From contig OX392527.1 of the NCBI GenBank assembly GCA_947623455.1, positions 7,002,001 to 7,066,000 on the forward strand: a DNA stretch of 64,000 bases. Reading direction: 5' to 3'. Below, piece by piece: positions 61,901-64,000 of this stretch. The translations under genes and the position numbers were made by a program. The DNA comes from Mimachlamys varia (Eukaryota > Mollusca > Bivalvia > Pectinida > Pectinidae). Under the pieces are notes generated by a model. That model did no database searches, had not been told where the DNA came from, and saw only the letters and a program-made list of their open reading frames with translations. The first letter of the stretch is position 1, and the number at the start of each line of letters is the position of its first letter.

Positions 61901-64000
61901 CATATATACTGTATGTAAGCCTGTTGTATTACATATATACTGTATGTAAGCCTGTTGTGTTACATATATACTGTATGTAAGGCTGTTGTGTTACACATAT
62001 ATACTGTATGTAAGCCTGTTGTGTTACATGTATACTGTATGTAAGCCTGTTGTGTTACATGTATACTGTATGTAAGCCTGTTGTGTTACATATATCCTGT
62101 ATGTAAGCCTGTTGTATTACATATATACTGTATGTAAGCCTGTTGTGTTACATGTATACTGTATGTAAGCCTGTTGTGTTACATGTATACTGTATGTAAG
62201 CCTGTTGTGTTACATGTATACTGTATGTAAGCCTGTTGTGTTACATGTATACTGTATGTAAGCCTGTTGTGTTACATGTATACTGTATGTAAGCCTGTTG
62301 TGTTACATGTATACTGTATGTAAGCCTGTTGTGTTACATGTATACTGTATGTAAGTCTTTTTTGTTACATATATACTGTATGTAAGCCTGTTGTGTTACA
62401 TGTATACTGTATGTAAGCCTGTTGTGTTACATGTATACTGTATGTAAGCCTGTTGTATTACATATATACTGTATGTAAGCCTGTTGTATTACATATATAC
62501 TGTATGTAAGCCTGTTGTGTTACATGTATACTGTATGTAAGCCTGTTGTGTTACATATATACTGTATGCAAACCTGTTGTATAACATATATACTGAATGT
62601 AAGCCTGTTGTATTACATATATATTGTATGTAAGCCTGTTGTGTTACATATATACTGTATGTAAGCATGTTGTGTTACATATATACTGTATGTAATCCTG
62701 TTGTGTTACATGTATACTGTTTGTAAGCCTGTTGTGTTACAGGTATACTGTATGTAAGCCTGTTGTATTACATATATACTGTCTGTAAGCCTGTTGTGTT
62801 ACATGTATACTGTATGTAAGTCTGTTGTGTTACATGTATACTGTATGTAAGGCTGTTGTGTTACACATATATAATGTATGTAAGCCTGTTGTATTACATA
62901 TATACTGTATGTAAGCCTGTTGTGTTACATATATACTGTATGTTAGCCTGTTGTGTTACATATATACTGTATGTAAAACTGTTGTATTACATATTTACTG
63001 TATGTAAGTCTGTTGTATTACATATATACTGTATGTAAGCCTGTTGTGTTACATATATACTGTATGTAAGCATGTTGTATTACATATATACTGAATGTAA
63101 GCCTGTTGTATTACATATATACTGTATGTAAGCCTGTTGTGTTACATATATACTGTATGTAAGCCTGTTGTGTTACATATATACTGTATGTAAGCCTGTT
63201 GTATTACATATATACTGTATGTAAGCCTGTTGTGTTACATGTATACTGTATGTAAACCTGTTGTATTACATATATACTGTATGTAAGCCTGTTGTATTAC
63301 ATATATATTGTATGTAAGCCTGTTGTGTTACATATATACTGTATGTAAGCCTGTTGTATTACATATATACTGTATGTAAGCCTGTTGTGTTACATGTATA
63401 CTGTATGTCAACCTGTTGTATTACATATATACTGTATGTAAGCCTGTTGTATTACATATATACTGTATGTAAGCCTGTTGTGTTACATATATACTGTATG
63501 TAAGGCTGTTGTGTTACACATATATACTGTATGTAAGCCTGTTGTATTACATATATACTGTATGTAAGCCTGTTGTATTACATATATACTGTATGTAAGT
63601 CTGTTGTGTTACAAGTATACTGTATGTAAGTCTGTTGTATTACATATATACTGTATGTAAGCCTGTTGTGTTACATATATACTGTATGTAAGCCTGTTTT
63701 ATTACATATATACTGTATGTAAGCCTGTTGTATTACATATATACTGTCTGTAAGCCTGTTGTGTTACATGTATACTGTATGTAAGTCTGTTGTGTTACAT
63801 GTATACTGTATGTAAGCATGTTGTGTTACATGTATACTGTATGTAAACCTGTTGTATAACATATATACTGTATGTAAGTCTGTTGTATTACATATATATT
63901 GTATGTAAGCCTGTTGTGTTACATATATACTGTATGTAAACCTGTTGTATAATATATATACTGTATGTAAGCCTGTTGTGTTACATATATACTGTTTGTA
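55974..64000. repeat. 31-bp satellite array, about 255 copies, runs off the right edge
   Basis: The unit is TTACATATATACTGTATGTA followed by AGCCTGTTGTG, with TTACATGTATAC as a frequent alternative. A 2893-bp higher-order repeat is visible: an identical variant string with an ACACATATATAATG unit starts at 59963 and 62856, and runs of TTACATGTATAC units occur at about 59160-59460 and 62010-62340. A smaller period of about 300-450 bp also shows in 60.3-61.9 kb. About 85 bp of unrelated sequence interrupts the array at 56183-56267. Confidence 0.97.
56183..56267. other. Unrelated insert within the 31-bp satellite
   Basis: About 85 bp starting AGACCGCAGCTTAAGATCGA interrupts the periodicity. It contains a partial dyad, GATCGAGGTACACGGTACCCGATC. 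Units resume on both sides. Confidence 0.75.

Overview
This is eukaryotic, animal-type DNA with no complete host gene that I can recognise. It is a mosaic of twelve large, mutually unrelated minisatellite arrays (units of 21 to 51 bp, together about 39 kb or roughly 60% of the window) and a nested cluster of transposable elements at 28.3-40.9 kb. GT-AG introns, AATAAA signals, a CR1/Jockey-like LINE, a two-gene PIF/Harbinger transposon and a Ty3/Gypsy-related LTR element all fit an invertebrate. A mollusc such as a bivalve is my best guess, but it is an inference: there is no host gene to test it.

Layout: 33-bp satellite (1-12374); unique DNA with a small 34-bp repeat; 40-bp array (13381-14778); fossil LINE piece; 35-bp array (15385-20453); 34-bp array (21098-24617); 37-bp array (25702-27708); transposon nest (28321-40859); 51-bp array (41163-42184); a 42.6-47.0 kb zone holding many copies of a partly palindromic motif, with a 21-bp array (43685-44876) in the middle; 39-bp (48786-49274), 48-bp (50229-51881), 30-bp (52698-54432) and 23-bp (54666-55119) arrays; then a 31-bp satellite that runs off the right edge (55974-64000).

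The nest reads as follows. A minus-strand CR1/Jockey-like LINE lies in three pieces (40859-40672, 36717-36348, 29198-28321). One gap is filled by a PIF/Harbinger element of about 3.95 kb. It has a plus-strand transposase (two exons, DDE motifs, one frame-breaking lesion) facing a minus-strand spliced Myb/SANT-like gene. The other gap is filled by a plus-strand LTR retrotransposon of about 7.1 kb. Its enzymes run gag - protease - integrase - reverse transcriptase - RNase H, with the integrase before the RT. That is the copia-like order known for the Gmr1 group of Ty3/Gypsy elements. Its LTRs differ at only about 7 of 1257 aligned positions, so insertion was recent, yet the copy lacks the RT core, carries two frameshifts and a nonsense codon, and has lost the first 131 bp of its 5' LTR.

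The long open frames inside the satellites are explained by unit lengths divisible by three and are not called as genes. The least explained structure is the motif family at 42.6-47.0 kb, which recurs about every 160-230 bp and is often arranged as inverted pairs.
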